Source: an uncultured bacterium
Lineage (GTDB): Bacteria > Patescibacteriota > Patescibacteriia > Patescibacteriales > UBA12465
DNA: 33,967 nucleotides
Assembly (NCBI GenBank): GCA_937983635.1
Contig: CALJZR010000039.1
Coordinates: forward strand, 1 to 33,967
Direction: 5' to 3'
Position numbers and translations under genes: made by a program
The notes under the pieces: generated by a model
Told to the model about the DNA's origin: nothing
Databases searched by the model: none
What the model saw: the letters and a program-made list of their open reading frames with translations, nothing else
Shown: piece by piece, positions 7,460 through 15,532 of the stretch
How positions within the stretch are numbered: position 1 is the first letter of the stretch
How the letters are laid out: every line of letters starts with the position of its first letter

Positions 7460-8854
7460 TTAAGCGTTAGCGGCAACGGCAACCTCCTCAATTCCGCCTT
7501 TCATATAGAAATCGTCCTCGGAACGTTCATCGTGTAAGCCGTCCAAGATTTCTTTAAAACCTTTAACCGTATCTGATAATTTTACATATTTACCAGAGCG
7601 TCCAGTGAAAGCTTCCGCGACAGCAAAAGGCTGAGACAAGAATTTTTGCACTTTACGGGCGCGGGCGACAATCAGCTTATCTTCAGCCGATAATTCTTCC
7701 ATACCTAAGATGGCAATAATATCCTGTAAATCTTTGTACCGCTGTAGAATCTTCTGGACACCGCGAGCAACCTCATAATGATCTTGGCCGACAATCTTCG
7801 GATCTAAAATAATAGAAGAAGAATCCAAGGGGTCAACCGCTGGGTAAATACCGAGTTCGGACAAAGAGCGGGATAAAACCACAGTAGAATCTAAATGACC
7901 AAAAGTAGTAGCCGGAGCCGGATCGGTTAAATCGTCAGCTGGAACATAAACAGCCTGAATGGAAGTAATAGAACCATCTTTGGTGGAAGTAATGCGTTCC
8001 TGCAACTCACCCATTTCGGTAGATAATGTCGGTTGATAACCTACAGCGGAAGGCATGCGTCCTAAAAGAGCGGATACTTCAGAGCCAGCTTGAGTAAAAC
8101 GAAAGATATTATCAACGAAGAATAAAACATCTTGCTTCTTCTCATCACGGAAATATTCAGCAATTGATAAACCGGAAAGAGCGACGCGGGCACGGGCTCC
8201 CGGCGGTTCATTCATTTGACCAAAAACCATGGACACTTTGTCTAAAACTCCGCTATCTTTCATTTCATGGTATAAGTCATTACCTTCACGAGTACGTTCG
8301 CCAACACCGGCAAAAACAGAATAACCGCCGTGCTCACTAGCAATATTATGAATGAGTTCCAAAATAACCACGGTCTTGCCGACACCGGCGCCGCCGAATA
8401 AACCCACCTTGCCACCCTTAACAATCGGACAAATTAAATCAATAACCTTAATACCAGTTTCTAAAATTTCTACGCTGCTCGATTGATCGGTAAATTTAGG
8501 GGCAGGGCGATGAATGGCATATTTCTTTTCAGTTTTGGGAGTTTCGGCGCCGTCTACCGCCTCGCCGAGGACGTTAAAAATTCGGCCTAAGGTTTCTACT
8601 CCAACCGGCACGCTGATTTGAGCGCCCGTATCCACAACTTTCTCGCCCCGACGTAAGCCGTCAGTCGAACCCATGGCCACGGTGCGAACTACATTTGAGC
8701 CGATATGCTGTTCGACCTCGAGAATTAACTTCTTACCATTTAAATCAATTTCTAAAGCATTGAAAATTTCAGGCAAGTGCTCAGCAAAATAAACATCGAC
8801 GACCACGCCGATGACTTGCTTGACGCTCCCGAAATTACTTTTTTTGTCAGTCAT
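7460..8854 (-). CDS. atpD: ATP synthase F1 beta subunit (catalytic)
   Basis: The catalytic subunit. From the ATG at 8854 (MTDKKSNFGSV) it has 464 residues, the normal length; an upstream in-frame start at 8905 would overlap atpG and adds 17 non-family residues. Walker A is GGAGVGKTV, followed by GERTREGND carrying the catalytic Glu region, Walker B around DVLFFVDNIFRFTQAGSEVS, and the conserved LQERITSTKDGSITSIQAVYVPADDLTDPAP. The gap to atpG is 22 bases without a Shine-Dalgarno sequence. There is only one beta gene for the two F0 sets upstream. Confidence 0.98.
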   Translation of the reverse strand: MTDKKSNFGSVKQVIGVVVDVYFAEHLPEIFNALEIDLNGKKLILEVEQHIGSNVVRTVAMGSTDGLRRGEKVVDTGAQISVPVGVETLGRIFNVLGEAVDGAETPKTEKKYAIHRPAPKFTDQSSSVEILETGIKVIDLICPIVKGGKVGLFGGAGVGKTVVILELIHNIASEHGGYSVFAGVGERTREGNDLYHEMKDSGVLDKVSMVFGQMNEPPGARARVALSGLSIAEYFRDEKKQDVLFFVDNIFRFTQAGSEVSALLGRMPSAVGYQPTLSTEMGELQERITSTKDGSITSIQAVYVPADDLTDPAPATTFGHLDSTVVLSRSLSELGIYPAVDPLDSSSIILDPKIVGQDHYEVARGVQKILQRYKDLQDIIAILGMEELSAEDKLIVARARKVQKFLSQPFAVAEAFTGRSGKYVKLSDTVKGFKEILDGLHDERSEDDFYMKGGIEEVAVAANA

Positions 8855-8876
8855 ATTTTTTAAATTTATTAACGAG

Positions 8877-9824
8877 TTAGTCGAGCAGGGCGTTAGCGCC
8901 AGCACTAATTTCCGCGATTTCCGCGGTAATGCCCGCCTGACGGGCTTTGTTATAAAATAAAGTTAATTCTTGAACCATGTCGGTAGCCGCTTCGGTTGCC
9001 TGGTGCATCGCGCTCATCCGAGCGCTATGTTCAGAGGCATTAGCTTCTAATAAAGCCTGATAAATCTGAACTTCAAGCAGGCGCGGAATCATCTTATCAA
9101 GAACTTCCTGAGGGCTGGGTTCAAAAATATAATCAAAACCAGCCGCGGGCACTAGATGTTTTTGCTCTTTGTCTGTAAGCATTTCCTTGGTAACGCTAAC
9201 CTTATTATCACCAATAATCCCCAGATATTCATCTTCAGATTCAATATCTACGGGCAAAATTTGCTTAACGCGTGGAATCTGCTTGGCAGGACTGATGAAA
9301 TCAGTATAAGCTACAAAAATCTTATCATATTTTTTGCTTAAAAAATCATTAATCATCATCTGCACAATTGGCACGACTTCCTTAGCATCATAAAGGAGAT
9401 CGCTTTTCGGAAATTCCGCCGCCACCACCCTGTTTTGAGAATAGATAGAGGCTCCTTTCTTCCCAACTAGGACAAACTCAACCGGAACATCGGGGTGCCG
9501 CTTAATGGAATCTTTAACCTTATTTAAGATAGCGGCATTATAACCGCCACACATACCACGATTAGAGGTTATTAAAATAATTGCTACCTTTTTAATGTCA
9601 GTACGCTTGGTTAACAAAGGATGACCCAAATCACCATCACCGTGAGTCATCGCGGAAAGATGTAAAACGGTTTCCCAGCTCAAATTAGCATAGGTGCGGG
9701 TATGTAAAACCGCCTCCACGGCTTTTCTCATTTTAGCCGCCGCCACCATTTCCATCGCTCTAGTAATTTTTTTAGTATTACCGATTGACTTTATGCGCCT
9801 TGATATTTCTTTGGTCTTAGCCAT
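8877..9824 (-). CDS. atpG: ATP synthase F1 gamma subunit
   Basis: A 315-residue rotor shaft subunit, somewhat longer than the usual 285-295. The N-terminal helix MAKTKEISRRIKSIGNTKKITRAMEMVAAAKMRKA and the C-terminal helix ATDMVQELTLFYNKARQAGITAEI are the two coiled-coil strands of the shaft. The middle domain contains ITSNRGMCGGYN. The extra length appears to lie in the middle domain (around 190-235, DKEQKHLVPAAGFDY). It starts 20 bases after the atpA stop. Confidence 0.96.
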   Translation of the reverse strand: MAKTKEISRRIKSIGNTKKITRAMEMVAAAKMRKAVEAVLHTRTYANLSWETVLHLSAMTHGDGDLGHPLLTKRTDIKKVAIILITSNRGMCGGYNAAILNKVKDSIKRHPDVPVEFVLVGKKGASIYSQNRVVAAEFPKSDLLYDAKEVVPIVQMMINDFLSKKYDKIFVAYTDFISPAKQIPRVKQILPVDIESEDEYLGIIGDNKVSVTKEMLTDKEQKHLVPAAGFDYIFEPSPQEVLDKMIPRLLEVQIYQALLEANASEHSARMSAMHQATEAATDMVQELTLFYNKARQAGITAEIAEISAGANALLD

Positions 9825-9844
9825 AGATAAAAAGCTTAAAAATC

Positions 9845-11464
9845 CTAACTGATTAGATAATCCAGAGTTTCTTTGTAGTTGTTCAACACTCTTTTAATTT
9901 TTTCTTCAATTTCCGCATCTAACTCTTTTTTCTCAACAATCAATCTAGAAACATCGCTGTTTAAATCCATGTATTTATACAAACCTGCTTCAAAACTACG
10001 CACCTTCTCCACCGGGACATTATCAACAAAGCCATTAATCAAGGCATAATAAATAACTACCTGCTTATCGACGGATAAGGGCTGATATTGATCCTGCTTA
10101 AAGACTTCATATAAACGCTTGCCTCTTTCCAGTTTGCGGCTAGTTTCTTCGTCTAAATCGGAGCCGAATTGAGCAAAGGCCGCTAATTCACGGAATTGAG
10201 CCGCTTCAAGACGCATCTTACCAGCAACTTTTTTCATCGCTTTAATCTGAGCAGAGGAGCCGACGCGAGAAACAGACAAACCAGCATTGATAGCCGGACG
10301 ATTACCTTTATAGAACATGTCCGGTTCCAAAAAAATCTGACCATCAGTAATAGAAATAACGTTAGTGGGAATATAAGCGGAGATATCGCCAGCCTGGGTT
10401 TCAATAATAGGCAAAGCGGTAATGGAGCCGCCGCCAAAATCAGAATTTAATTTACAAGCTCTTTCCAAAAGACGAGAGTGCAAATAAAAGACATCGCCCG
10501 GGAAAGCTTCGCGGCCTGGGGGGCGGCGGAGTAAAAGAGAAATTTCACGATAAGAAACAGCATGTTTGGATAAATCATCATAAACGATTAAAACATCTTC
10601 ACCCTTATCCAAAAAGTATTCAGCCATGGCACAGCCAGCGTAAGGAGCAATATAAAGTAGGGCGGCCGGGCTGGAAGCACCCGCTAAAACAATAGTGGTA
10701 TATTCCATGGCCCCAGCAGCCTCAAGCTTACGTAAAATATCGGCCACCTTAGATTCTTTCTGACCAATAGCAACATAAATACATTTCATGTTCTGGCCCT
10801 TCTGATTAATAATGGCGTCAATCGCAATAGCGGTCTTACCAATTTGACGATCACCAATAATTAATTCGCGCTGACCACGGCCGATTGGAATCATCGCATC
10901 AATCGCCTTGATACCAGTTTGAACCGGCTGGTTAACAGAGGCGCGAGTAATAACACCAGGAGCAATCTTTTCAACCGGGTTAAATTGGGTAGTTTCTAAA
11001 GCTCCCTTACCGTCCAAAGCTTCCCCTAAAGGATTAACCACTCTACCCACTAAAGCTTCACCAACAGGCACGCTCAAAATGCGCTTAGTACAAACAACCT
11101 CATCGCCCTCTTTAATACCAGCAAAATCGCCCATAATCATGGCGCCGACCAAGTTTTCTTCCAAATTTAAAGCCACACCAGCAACTTCGCCGTGGGCAGA
11201 TTTAAAAAGTAAAATTTCGCTCATCATCGCCTGTGTTAATCCAGAAACCAAAGCGATACCGTCGGAAATTTTTAAAACGCGACCGACACTGCTTTCCTCC
11301 ACTTCGGCGCGGAAATCAGCAATCTGACGCTTTAATTGATCGACTAAAGCGGCGCCATCAGAAATCTTCAGGAGACGGTTGGCGTTTTTCTTTTCCACTT
11401 CTGTTTTGAAGTCGGAAATTTGGCTTTTAATCTGATCAACAATAAAATCATTGGGGCTAGGCAT
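9845..11464 (-). CDS. atpA: ATP synthase F1 alpha subunit with duplicated N-terminus
   Basis: The non-catalytic nucleotide-binding subunit, 539 residues against the usual 500-515. Family motifs are intact: GDRQIGKTAIAID (Walker A with Ile where Thr is usual), FYLHSRLLERA, SITALPIIETQAGDISAYIPTNVISITDGQ and the arginine-finger region SVSRVGSSAQ. The extra length is an exact tandem duplication of a 32-residue N-terminal unit (9-40 and 41-72), each with an amphipathic helix and a KISDG strand. In known enzymes the alpha N-terminus binds the delta subunit. The start at 11464 gives MPSPNDFIVDQ and lies 9 bases after atpH. Confidence 0.97.
   Translation of the reverse strand: MPSPNDFIVDQIKSQISDFKTEVEKKNANRLLKISDGAALVDQLKRQIADFRAEVEESSVGRVLKISDGIALVSGLTQAMMSEILLFKSAHGEVAGVALNLEENLVGAMIMGDFAGIKEGDEVVCTKRILSVPVGEALVGRVVNPLGEALDGKGALETTQFNPVEKIAPGVITRASVNQPVQTGIKAIDAMIPIGRGQRELIIGDRQIGKTAIAIDAIINQKGQNMKCIYVAIGQKESKVADILRKLEAAGAMEYTTIVLAGASSPAALLYIAPYAGCAMAEYFLDKGEDVLIVYDDLSKHAVSYREISLLLRRPPGREAFPGDVFYLHSRLLERACKLNSDFGGGSITALPIIETQAGDISAYIPTNVISITDGQIFLEPDMFYKGNRPAINAGLSVSRVGSSAQIKAMKKVAGKMRLEAAQFRELAAFAQFGSDLDEETSRKLERGKRLYEVFKQDQYQPLSVDKQVVIYYALINGFVDNVPVEKVRSFEAGLYKYMDLNSDVSRLIVEKKELDAEIEEKIKRVLNNYKETLDYLIS
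11249..11440 (-). repeat. 96-bp tandem duplication inside atpA
   Basis: Two diverged copies, 11345-11440 and 11249-11344, each encode a 32-residue unit. Unit 1 starts VDQIKSQISDFKTEVE and unit 2 VDQLKRQIADFRAEVE; both run into LLKISDG/VLKISDG. The period is exactly 32 codons and the DNA copies differ at many sites, so this is an old duplication rather than an assembly error. Confidence 0.9.
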
Positions 11465-11473
11465 ATAATTTAA

Positions 11474-11875
11474 TTAGTTACTAAGCTGTTTTTCAAATTT
11501 TCTCAAATTATTTTTTAGGCTACCGTCAACTACTAAGCCGTTATAACGGAGGACAAAACCGCCAAGGAGAGCGGGATCGATTTTTTCGCTCAGTTGCACA
11601 TAACCGACGCCCGCGCGTTTTTCTAAATAAGATATTACTTGACTTTTGGCTTTTTCAGATAAAGGTCGGGCGCTAATTAATTCCGCCCGCAATTCACCAT
11701 TTGCCTCTTCATAAATATGACTTAATTCTTCAATAATTTCTTCCGCCCTATTTAAATCTTGGCGGCCGTGAAGAAATTCAATAAATCGAGCAAACAAAAT
11801 TCTTGCCTCTTCTTCCGATTTATCAACTATTAACTCAAATAAGCCGCGAGCATATTGTTTAGCGCTGACTTTCAT
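11474..11875 (-). CDS. atpH: ATP synthase delta subunit (OSCP), short form
   Basis: A 133-residue protein, shorter than the usual 175-180. It keeps the N-terminal KVSAKQYARGLFEL helix and the C-terminal LGGFVLRYNGLVVDGSLKNNLRKFEKQL, the typical IDPALLGGFVLR-G-D-S-L-L signature region; the loss appears to be in the middle. Delta connects the b-subunit stator to the top of F1, where it binds the alpha N-terminus. It lies 3 bases after the second atpF and 9 bases before atpA. Confidence 0.88.
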   Translation of the reverse strand: MKVSAKQYARGLFELIVDKSEEEARILFARFIEFLHGRQDLNRAEEIIEELSHIYEEANGELRAELISARPLSEKAKSQVISYLEKRAGVGYVQLSEKIDPALLGGFVLRYNGLVVDGSLKNNLRKFEKQLSN

Positions 11876-11878
11876 AAG

Positions 11879-12367
11879 TTATTGCGTTATCTTATTTATA
11901 AAGCCTTCATCCATATGTGCATCCATTTTTTCACCAAGAATTTTTTCTGCCATTGTTACCGCTAAAAAAGCGGTTTCTCGCTTCAAGTTTAACAAAGTTT
12001 TAGCGAGCTCATTTTCAATATTTTCCTTCGTTTGATTGACAACAGATTGTACTTGTTCTTTGGTTTTTATTAAGATGGCGGATTGATTTTCCATTGCCTG
12101 ATTATTAGCCTCAGCAATAATTAAATCCGCCTGACGGCGAGCCTCTTTGAGAAGAGATTGGGTTTCTATTTCGGTATTATCTAATTGTGCACGACTGTTT
12201 TCAGCGTCTTTAAGGCCTTGGGCAATCTTGTCCGACCGTTCGGTCATCATTTTAACGATTGGCTTAAAAGCGAAAAAGTATAAAACAGCGACTACTATAG
12301 AAAAATTGACCAGCTGAGCGACAAGCGCATACAAGTCTACATGAAAATCTGTAATAATTGATTCCAT
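11879..12367 (-). CDS. atpF: ATP synthase F0 b subunit, second copy (b2)
   Basis: A 162-residue peripheral stalk subunit: a single membrane helix (about 12-34, LYALVAQLVNFSIVVAVLYFFAF), a FKPIVKMM hinge, and then a long charged helix to the end that forms the right-handed coiled coil of the stator. It belongs to the second a-c-b set, next to delta. It differs clearly from b1 (13556-14053), with few identical residues beyond the helix pattern. A b2-b1 heterodimer is possible and is inference. Confidence 0.92.
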   Translation of the reverse strand: MESIITDFHVDLYALVAQLVNFSIVVAVLYFFAFKPIVKMMTERSDKIAQGLKDAENSRAQLDNTEIETQSLLKEARRQADLIIAEANNQAMENQSAILIKTKEQVQSVVNQTKENIENELAKTLLNLKRETAFLAVTMAEKILGEKMDAHMDEGFINKITQ

Positions 12368-12425
12368 AAAAATTTATGATTAAAGTCTGAAATCGGAGAG
12401 GCTGGACCGAAAACGCGACCTACGA

Positions 12426-12641
12426 TTATTTGATGCTGAAAGCAATAACTAAAGAATAAATAGCCACAGCTTCAGCAAAAGCAGCCACTAAAAGCATCGG
12501 CACCATAATTTTGCTAGCCGATTCAGGGTTGCGACCAATCGCCTCCATCGCTTTAGCACCAATAATACCAATAGCAAAACCAGCGCCAATAGCACCTAAA
12601 CCGATAGCCAAAGCCTTCGCGAACATAACACTTTCTAACAT
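12426..12641 (-). CDS. atpE: ATP synthase F0 c subunit, second copy (c2, proton-type site)
   Basis: A 71-residue hairpin of two membrane helices joined by the RNPE loop (37-40). The carboxylate that carries the ion is E57 in AFAEAVAIY. At the positions that bind Na+ in sodium c-rings this copy has hydrophobic residues: I24 (Gln/Glu in Na+ types), A58 (Ser) and V59 (Thr). This points to proton coupling. It shares LAIGLGAIG and EAIGRNPE with c1 but diverges at the ion site. It sits between a2 and b2. Confidence 0.95.
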   Translation of the reverse strand: MLESVMFAKALAIGLGAIGAGFAIGIIGAKAMEAIGRNPESASKIMVPMLLVAAFAEAVAIYSLVIAFSIK

Positions 12642-12698
12642 ATTTTTGATTATTAACCCCAGCGCCTAAAAGCGCTCCGAGTTTTTATTAATTAATTA

Positions 12699-13547
12699 TT
12701 AATGTGATTCTTTAGTGGTATTAATTGACAGATAAGTTAAGATTAAAATAGCAAAGATAAAAGCCTGAATCAAGCCGACAATAATCTCTAAAAACATAAA
12801 AGGAATGGGGACAACAAAAGCCATAATTGCCGACATGGAAACCAATAGAACTTCACCAGCAAAAATATTACCAAATAAACGGAAGGAAAGACTGGCAACT
12901 TTAGCGGCTTCACCAATAATTTCAATTAAACCAACAAAGGCTTTAATAGGATTTACCAAAATAATTGTAGGATCTTTCCTAATCTTTCCGGCAATTTCCA
13001 AAAATGCCTTTAAATTAATGAACTTGTTAAAATGATGCCACCAGCCGACAGCTAACACTCCTAAAATATGGCTCATAAAAACACCAATAATAGCTAGGGC
13101 TAAGGTGGTATTCAAATCCGCTGTTCCGCCTCGGAAAAAAGGCACAAAAACAGCCTCTCCGTGTTCGGAAACAATCTTGCCGATCGTGCCCACTCCAGGC
13201 AAAAGCCCCAACCAATTATTAATCAAAATAAAAAAGAATAGGGATAAGACTAAAGGAGCAAAGAGTAAAGTTTTTTGTCGAGAATGAGTAACGGTATCAA
13301 ATAAATTTAACAAACTTTCAATAATAATTTCTAAGACATTCTGAAAACCTTTAGGAATCATCTTAATCCTTCCGCGCAAAGAAAGGCCAAAAGCTAAGAC
13401 AATTATTACTACCAGAAAAGAGCTAATGAAAGAGTTGGTTACATGAAATCCGCCTAATTCAAAAACCGGCTCCGCATATAAAGGACTTTCATGCTTTACT
13501 TCTGCGTGAACCTCTGTGGAGTTATTTTCTAAAACTGGCTCTACCAT
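12699..13547 (-). CDS. atpB: ATP synthase F0 a subunit, second copy (a2)
   Basis: A 282-residue channel subunit with about five or six membrane helices. The essential stator arginine is R223 in SLSFRLFGNIFAGE. An acidic extra-membrane N-terminus of about 30 residues (VEPVLENNSTEVHAEVKHE) is absent from a1. Further elements include GFQNVLEIIIE and NPIKAFVGLIEIIGEAAK. It opens the second a-c-b set, 8 bases after atpF1. It shares SLSFRLFGNIFAGEVL with a1 but is otherwise strongly diverged, so it is not a recent copy. Confidence 0.94.
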   Translation of the reverse strand: MVEPVLENNSTEVHAEVKHESPLYAEPVFELGGFHVTNSFISSFLVVIIVLAFGLSLRGRIKMIPKGFQNVLEIIIESLLNLFDTVTHSRQKTLLFAPLVLSLFFFILINNWLGLLPGVGTIGKIVSEHGEAVFVPFFRGGTADLNTTLALAIIGVFMSHILGVLAVGWWHHFNKFINLKAFLEIAGKIRKDPTIILVNPIKAFVGLIEIIGEAAKVASLSFRLFGNIFAGEVLLVSMSAIMAFVVPIPFMFLEIIVGLIQAFIFAILILTYLSINTTKESH

Positions 13548-13555
13548 AAATTTAA

Positions 13556-14053
13556 TTACTCACCTAAATTTTTAATAATCTTTTCAATCACCGCCTGATC
13601 TTTTTTATCATCAATATTATCATCTAAGAATTTCTTTAAACCAGCCAACAACAAAGAAGATACTTCTTTCTTCAGGCTGACTAAAATAGTAGTTTTTTCT
13701 GAAACTAAACGGTCTCTTTCCTTGCTAATCAAAACTCTAATATCTGCCTCAGCCTGACGCACCACTTCTTTTTGTCTTTCTTCTGCCTGAATTTGCGCAT
13801 CTTCAATTATTTTACTAGCCTCTTTCCGAGATTCCGACAAAATCTTTTTACTTTCAGCTTCCGCTTGTTTTAAACGTTTAGTCGCCGCTTCAGCGTCATC
13901 AAGGCTTTTTTCCACCTTCAAGCGCCGCTCCTCTAAAATATTTAAAACCGGCTTATAAGCAAAACGCCACAAAATAAATACGAGAATGGCAAAGTTAAAT
14001 AATTGTGCTAGGAGAATGCGGCCATCAATGCCGAGGGCGTAAATTAAACCCAT
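13556..14053 (-). CDS. atpF: ATP synthase F0 b subunit, first copy (b1)
   Basis: From the ATG at 14053 (MGLIYALGIDGRILLAQ) the protein has 165 residues; a TTG at 14080 would add nine atypical residues. It has one membrane helix (about 10-32), the AYKPVLNILEERR hinge and a long Ala/Glu/Lys-rich helix with the sequence pattern of the b dimer. It closes the first a-c-b set and is followed 8 bases later by atpB2. A small stem-loop precedes it (14084-14100). Confidence 0.92.
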   Translation of the reverse strand: MGLIYALGIDGRILLAQLFNFAILVFILWRFAYKPVLNILEERRLKVEKSLDDAEAATKRLKQAEAESKKILSESRKEASKIIEDAQIQAEERQKEVVRQAEADIRVLISKERDRLVSEKTTILVSLKKEVSSLLLAGLKKFLDDNIDDKKDQAVIEKIIKNLGE

Positions 14054-14083
14054 AAAAAATAAAGTTAAAAGACAGGGCAATCA

Positions 14084-14100
14084 GGCGGATAAAATCCGCC
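14084..14100. other. Stem-loop between atpE1 and atpF1
   Basis: GGCGGAT-AAA-ATCCGCC, a 7-bp perfect stem with a 3-base loop and no T-run. It sits in the 63-base gap after the c1 gene. In atp operons, intergenic structures like this can stabilise the upstream c-subunit message, which is needed in excess; here that role is inference. Confidence 0.55.
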
Positions 14101-14116
14101 GGACAGGCTTCATCCT

Positions 14117-14344
14117 TTAAGCAAATAAAATGATTAAAGCAACGACTAAGGCGTAAATACCAGTAGATTCAGTAATGGCCATCGCCACAAACATTAAAGG
14201 CGCAATTTTACCATTTGCCTCCGGATTGCGACCAATCGCTTCTAAAGCTTTAGAGGCGGCAATACCTTCGCCGACAGCCGGGCCAATAGCGCCCAAACCG
14301 ATGGCCAAGCCAGCGCCAATATACTTTGCTGCTTCCATGTCCAT
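14117..14344 (-). CDS. atpE: ATP synthase F0 c subunit, first copy (c1, sodium-type two-carboxylate site)
   Basis: A 75-residue two-helix hairpin with the loop RNPE at 39-42. The ion site has the full Na+ ligand pattern of sodium c-rings: E26 in the first helix (PAVGEG, the position of Q32 in Ilyobacter) and E59-S60-T61 with Y64 in the second (ITESTGIY). Glu instead of Gln in helix 1 is the two-carboxylate variant described for Fusobacterium nucleatum. The corresponding residues in c2 are I24, E57, A58, V59 and Y62. Sodium coupling is therefore predicted for c1 but not shown. It sits between a1 and b1. Confidence 0.95.
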   Translation of the reverse strand: MDMEAAKYIGAGLAIGLGAIGPAVGEGIAASKALEAIGRNPEANGKIAPLMFVAMAITESTGIYALVVALIILFA

Positions 14345-14378
14345 AAATTTATAGATTAATTATAAATAAAAATTTTAA

Positions 14379-15125
14379 CTAAGCATGCGTCTCCGCTTCC
14401 CCGTTGGGGGTGGCCATCGAAATAAAAACCAGGGTCAAAACAGAAAAAACAAAAGGTTGAACAACTGCTGTTAGTAAACCCAGAAAAGCAAAAGGCAGGG
14501 GCAAGAAAAATGGGAACAAAAATAACATGACAGCACCCAGGACTTCACCCGCAAAGATATTGCCAAACAAACGAAAAGACAAAGACATTACTTTTGCTAA
14601 TTCTCCCACCAAATCCATTAAGCCTAAAAAGAAATTTAGAGGGCTGGTAAAATTAAAAAATTTACCAAGATAACCCAAAGGGCCGACAACCGCCAAAGAG
14701 ACAATCTGCGTCACGATTACAGAAACCATAGTCATCACAAAAACAATCCCATAATCAGAGATAATCGCTCGAAATAAAGGAACAACTCCGCCGGCTGTTT
14801 TGATGGTTATGGCCGATTGACCGGGAATAAAAGTCAGGAGATTACAAAAGAAAATAAAGAAAAACATGGTAAAAACAAGAGGAAATACCCGCCTCGCCTT
14901 TTTTTTGTCACCCATCATCGATTCCACAAAATCATAGGCACCGCCGACCAACATTTCAATTATGCTCTGAAATTTGCCCGGACGCATTTTTAAGCTTCGT
15001 TTTAAAAGAAAGGCGCCAATAATCAAAAAAACAAAAACAAACCATGACCAAAAAAAAGCATTAGAAATAGGAATGCCGCCGATATTAAATAAAATTTCAG
15101 GAGCTAGGGAAATATCTAAAGTCAT
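14379..15125 (-). CDS. atpB: ATP synthase F0 a subunit, first copy (a1)
   Basis: A 248-residue channel subunit, a normal length. The stator arginine is R185 in SLSFRLFGNIFAGE; the last helix ends FSVLTLVFISMATP. Membrane helices are seen at about 21-41, 80-101, 125-147, 165-190, 194-215 and 217-238. The start overlaps the stop of the AtpI-like gene by ATGA, implying coupled translation. A purine-rich AGGAGGT lies about 16 bases upstream of the ATG, inside that gene. It opens the first a-c-b set. Confidence 0.95.
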   Translation of the reverse strand: MTLDISLAPEILFNIGGIPISNAFFWSWFVFVFLIIGAFLLKRSLKMRPGKFQSIIEMLVGGAYDFVESMMGDKKKARRVFPLVFTMFFFIFFCNLLTFIPGQSAITIKTAGGVVPLFRAIISDYGIVFVMTMVSVIVTQIVSLAVVGPLGYLGKFFNFTSPLNFFLGLMDLVGELAKVMSLSFRLFGNIFAGEVLGAVMLFLFPFFLPLPFAFLGLLTAVVQPFVFSVLTLVFISMATPNGEAETHA

Positions 15126-15418
15126 AATTCTTTATTGATTACCTCCTTTTCATCAACATCTTTCACCGGCTGAGAAACCGGCAATGGAGGAAATTGTTCC
15201 GCAATAATCCGATTTATTTTGGAAACTTTCTTAAACAACAAGATATTAGTAATAATAAAGGAGAAAAAAACAGCAATTAGCATCAAAATTGGTTTGGTCT
15301 GAAAATATCGATCCAAGAAGTAAGCGGGAACACCCAAAAACAATAGGGGCGCAATGATTGAGGAGAGGCTGTAAGCCATTCCCGAAAGCATAATTTGTCT
15401 GATTGATTTAGCATCCAT
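15122..15418 (-). CDS. AtpI/AtpZ-like small membrane protein
   Basis: A 98-residue protein with two membrane helices (about 16-36 and 43-62), an AYFLDRYFQTKP turn between them and a polar C-terminus. Size, topology and position as first gene of the atp operon match the AtpI/AtpZ group, thought to help assemble the c-ring or handle Mg2+. Sequence similarity alone would be weak, so the call depends on position. It lies 31 bases downstream of the expected transcription start. Confidence 0.72.
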   Translation of the reverse strand: MDAKSIRQIMLSGMAYSLSSIIAPLLFLGVPAYFLDRYFQTKPILMLIAVFFSFIITNILLFKKVSKINRIIAEQFPPLPVSQPVKDVDEKEVINKEL

Positions 15419-15455
15419 AGGCTTAAATTAGATAAAATTTCAGAAAACCACTTGT

Positions 15456-15484
15456 TATATACACCCTAATCCAAAAAAAGTCAA
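15456..15484 (-). promoter_or_regulatory. Promoter of the ATP synthase operon
   Basis: On the minus strand TTGACT (15479-15484), a 17-base spacer and TATATA (15456-15461). The expected transcript starts near 15449 and covers the AtpI-like gene through atpC and probably the carbonic-anhydrase-like gene. Together with the coding-free 15419-15532 stretch this is the only gap before tatD. Confidence 0.75.
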
Positions 15485-15532
15485 GACCCAACAAAATCGG
15501 AGCGAAGGGATTTTGATTAAAAAGTGAAAACT

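Noticed and set aside
8855..8905. Upstream start of atpD
   Set aside because: It would overlap the end of atpG and adds 17 residues absent from beta subunits; the ATG at 8854 gives the normal N-terminus.
11879..15125. Assembly duplication as the cause of the two F0 sets
   Set aside because: The paralogues differ at most positions, in length and in ion-site residues; a misassembly would give near-identical copies.
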